The notes beneath the pieces were generated by a model. The model did not search any database. It saw only the letters and a list, made by a program, of their open reading frames with translations, and was not told the DNA's origin. Shown one piece after another: positions 62,263 through 64,000 of a stretch of 64,000 nt of DNA. This DNA is from Rhodobacteraceae bacterium DSL-40 (lineage in GTDB: Bacteria > Pseudomonadota > Alphaproteobacteria > Rhodobacterales > Rhodobacteraceae), in the NCBI GenBank assembly GCA_003258405.1, contig QKPN01000001.1, forward strand, positions 1 through 64,000. Direction: 5' to 3'. The position numbers and the translations under genes were made by a program. Position 1 is the first letter of the stretch; each line of letters begins with the position of its first letter.

Positions 62263-64000
62263 GCCCAAGGTATAACGAACTCTCCCAGAATATGACCAGC
62301 AGCCTCGTCGTCCGCGGCGTCACGTCCATGCGATACGATTGCGACGAGGCCGCGGTGCCGGTCCTCGATCACGTTCTGGATCCGCGCGCCACTGCCGGCT
62401 CGTTCCAGGGCCGCGCCGAGCACGCGCTCTATTGCACGGCGCCGGAGATCGGGCTTGAAGATCTTGCCGACCGCCGTCTTCGGCAGCGTCTCCATCACCT
62501 CGATATGGCGCGGGATCGCGGCGCGCTCTCCGATGCGGGTGCGGGCGCTCTTGGCGATCTCCTCGATCGGGGTTTGCGCACCCGCGATGAGCTCGACATA
62601 GACCGCCGGAACTTCGCCCGAATGCGCGTCAGGCTGTCCGATTGCCCCGGCAAAGGCGACATCGGGATGATGCATGAAGGCATCCTCGATCATCGCGGGA
62701 TCGATGTTATGGCCGCCCCGGATGATGATTTCCTTTGCGCGGCCGGTGATCCAGATGTAGCCGTCCGCGTCGATCCGCCCCAGATCCCCGGTGCGCAGGT
62801 AGCCTTCGGGCGTAAGCGTACCGCGATTTTTCGCCGGATCGGCATAGACCGGGTTGTTGACGCCCGGGCTCCGCACACAGATCTCGCCGACCTCGTCGGT
62901 GCCGCATTCGCGCTCGACGCTGCCGTCGGACCGGCAATTCAGGATGCGGACATCCGTATAGGGAAAGGGCAGCCCGACGCTACCGATCTTGCGCGCGCCA
63001 AACACCGGGTTGATCGAGACGAGACAGGTCGCCTCGGTCATTCCGTAACCCTCGAGGATCTTCACGCCCGTGGCAGTCTCGAAACGCCGGAAAAGCTCCA
63101 CGGGCATTGCTGCCGAGCCACTGATTGCTAGCCGGAGCGAAGAAACATCGGCCTTGACCGGGCGCTGCATCAGCGCCGCGGCAGCGGTCGGCACCATGAG
63201 CAGAAGCGTTGCCCGGTGCCGCTCGACCAGCGCCCAGAAATTGCCGATAACCCCCTGGCCGCGGTAGCCTTGCGGCGTCGGCAACACCACCTGCGCTCCC
63301 GACATCACGGCGGTCATGAACACCGGATAGGCGGCAAAGACATGGAAGAGCGGCAGCGGACACATGAGTGTGTCCTGCTCGGTGATCTCGTGAATGACGC
63401 CGCACCAGCCGTTGTAGAGAATGCCGCCGGGCCGGTGGCCGGTGATCTTTGGCAGGCCGGTCGTGCCGCCCGTGTGGAAATAGGCACAGATCGAATCGTC
63501 GCGCCGCTCCTCGAAGTCGAGTTTCGTGCCGCTTTGTCGTCTGAGCGCCTTGTGAAAGTCCAGCACCCGGGCGGTGTGACGCCGCTCGACCTTCGGGCGG
63601 ATGAGAGGCACGATCCAGCGCAAAGGGGCGGGAAGATAGCGGGCGAGATCGACCTCGAGCACTGTCTCGACCCGCGGGGCACGCACGATGGCATCGGCGA
63701 CGGTCTGCGGCAGATCGGTCTTGGGGAAGGGGGCGAGCGTCACCACCATCTTCGCGCCGCTCTCGCGCAGGATGCCGGCTATGTGCTCCGGTGTGAGCAG
63801 AGGATTGACCGGATTGACGATGCCGGCCGTCGCGCCGGCGAGGAGCACTGTGGCGGCCTCGAGCCCGTTGGGCAGAATATAGGCCACCACGTCGTTCGGG
63901 CCGATCCCGAGAGCGCGGAAGACGTTGGCGGCGCGGGTCACGTCCTCATGGAGCTGGGACCAGTTGCGGGTAAACGCCGGGTCCTTGGGCCCGACGCGCA
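62229..64000 (-). CDS. Acyl-CoA synthetase/AMP-dependent ligase, partial at window end
   Basis: This ANL-superfamily enzyme activates a carboxylic acid with ATP and CoA. The visible 590 codons have the P-loop FHTGGTTGLPKITGH, EGYGMTEA, GYLRTGDLGRIDADGY, GRAKEIIIRGGHNIDP and the catalytic Lys in PKTAVGKIFKPDLRR. The frame stays open past position 64000, so the N-terminus is missing. A C-terminal tail of about 55 residues follows the usual end. The 3' end overlaps the start of the AI-2E gene by about 34 bp. Chain-length preference is unknown. Confidence 0.92.
   Translation of the reverse strand, partial: RVGPKDPAFTRNWSQLHEDVTRAANVFRALGIGPNDVVAYILPNGLEAATVLLAGATAGIVNPVNPLLTPEHIAGILRESGAKMVVTLAPFPKTDLPQTVADAIVRAPRVETVLEVDLARYLPAPLRWIVPLIRPKVERRHTARVLDFHKALRRQSGTKLDFEERRDDSICAYFHTGGTTGLPKITGHRPGGILYNGWCGVIHEITEQDTLMCPLPLFHVFAAYPVFMTAVMSGAQVVLPTPQGYRGQGVIGNFWALVERHRATLLLMVPTAAAALMQRPVKADVSSLRLAISGSAAMPVELFRRFETATGVKILEGYGMTEATCLVSINPVFGARKIGSVGLPFPYTDVRILNCRSDGSVERECGTDEVGEICVRSPGVNNPVYADPAKNRGTLTPEGYLRTGDLGRIDADGYIWITGRAKEIIIRGGHNIDPAMIEDAFMHHPDVAFAGAIGQPDAHSGEVPAVYVELIAGAQTPIEEIAKSARTRIGERAAIPRHIEVMETLPKTAVGKIFKPDLRRRAIERVLGAALERAGSGARIQNVIEDRHRGLVAIVSHGRDAADDEAAGHILGEFVIPWAWSDMTDPTRS

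Overview
The window is bacterial chromosome with high GC and dense coding. Gene content points to an alphaproteobacterium of the Rhodobacterales: DUF6456 and DUF6477 genes, an Asp/Glu leucyltransferase (Bpt), a CtrA-like half-site pair before flgE, an ilv operon with a VLIV leader peptide, and a HesB/IscA plus DUF59 (SufT-like) pair. I saw no rRNA, tRNA, CRISPR array, intact insertion sequence or prophage. Most of the window looks like stable core chromosome with a few lineage-specific insertions.

Layout. 1-9.3 kb: a poorly coding start, ileS on the minus strand, a divergent iron-type ABC ATPase, the Tat export operon tatABC followed by a DUF815 AAA+ ATPase, an LprI-like secreted protein preceded by an 11-bp tandem repeat, and an SLC13-type permease divergent from an AraC regulator. 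10.2-13.1 kb: ilvI, an unrecognised 131-aa gene and ilvH, preceded by a leader peptide and attenuator. 13.3-24.9 kb: a MarR-FUSC pair, bpt, an RDD protein, metA (acetyl-type by Glu111), a P-loop ATPase, a FadL-like porin, ppa, a DMT transporter, YdcF and guaA. 25-35.3 kb: an MttB-family methyltransferase, otsAB, the divergent DUF6477/DUF6456 pair, tpiA, TfoX, HesB/IscA, DUF3307, SatD, DUF59 and a secreted glycerophosphodiesterase. 35.4-41.3 kb: tgt, a Trk/Ktr potassium channel pair and lon.

41.4-51.5 kb is the most accessory-looking part. It holds an M20 peptidase, a GNAT, a short remnant of a second M20 peptidase, and a complete peptide ABC transporter (binding protein, two permeases, fused double ATPase) ending in a P1 peptidase. 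An RTX-repeat protein sits inside this transporter cluster. Together these suggest peptide capture, import and hydrolysis. 51.6-57.5 kb is a flagellar block (motB, flgE, flgK, flgL, flgI). 57.6-64 kb holds a membrane glycerophosphodiesterase, pheS, a 63-aa conserved-looking ORF behind a repeat-rich leader, an AI-2E family permease and an acyl-CoA synthetase that runs off the window.

Coordinates were read by eye from the sequence. Family names rest on recognised motifs and lengths; no database search was possible.
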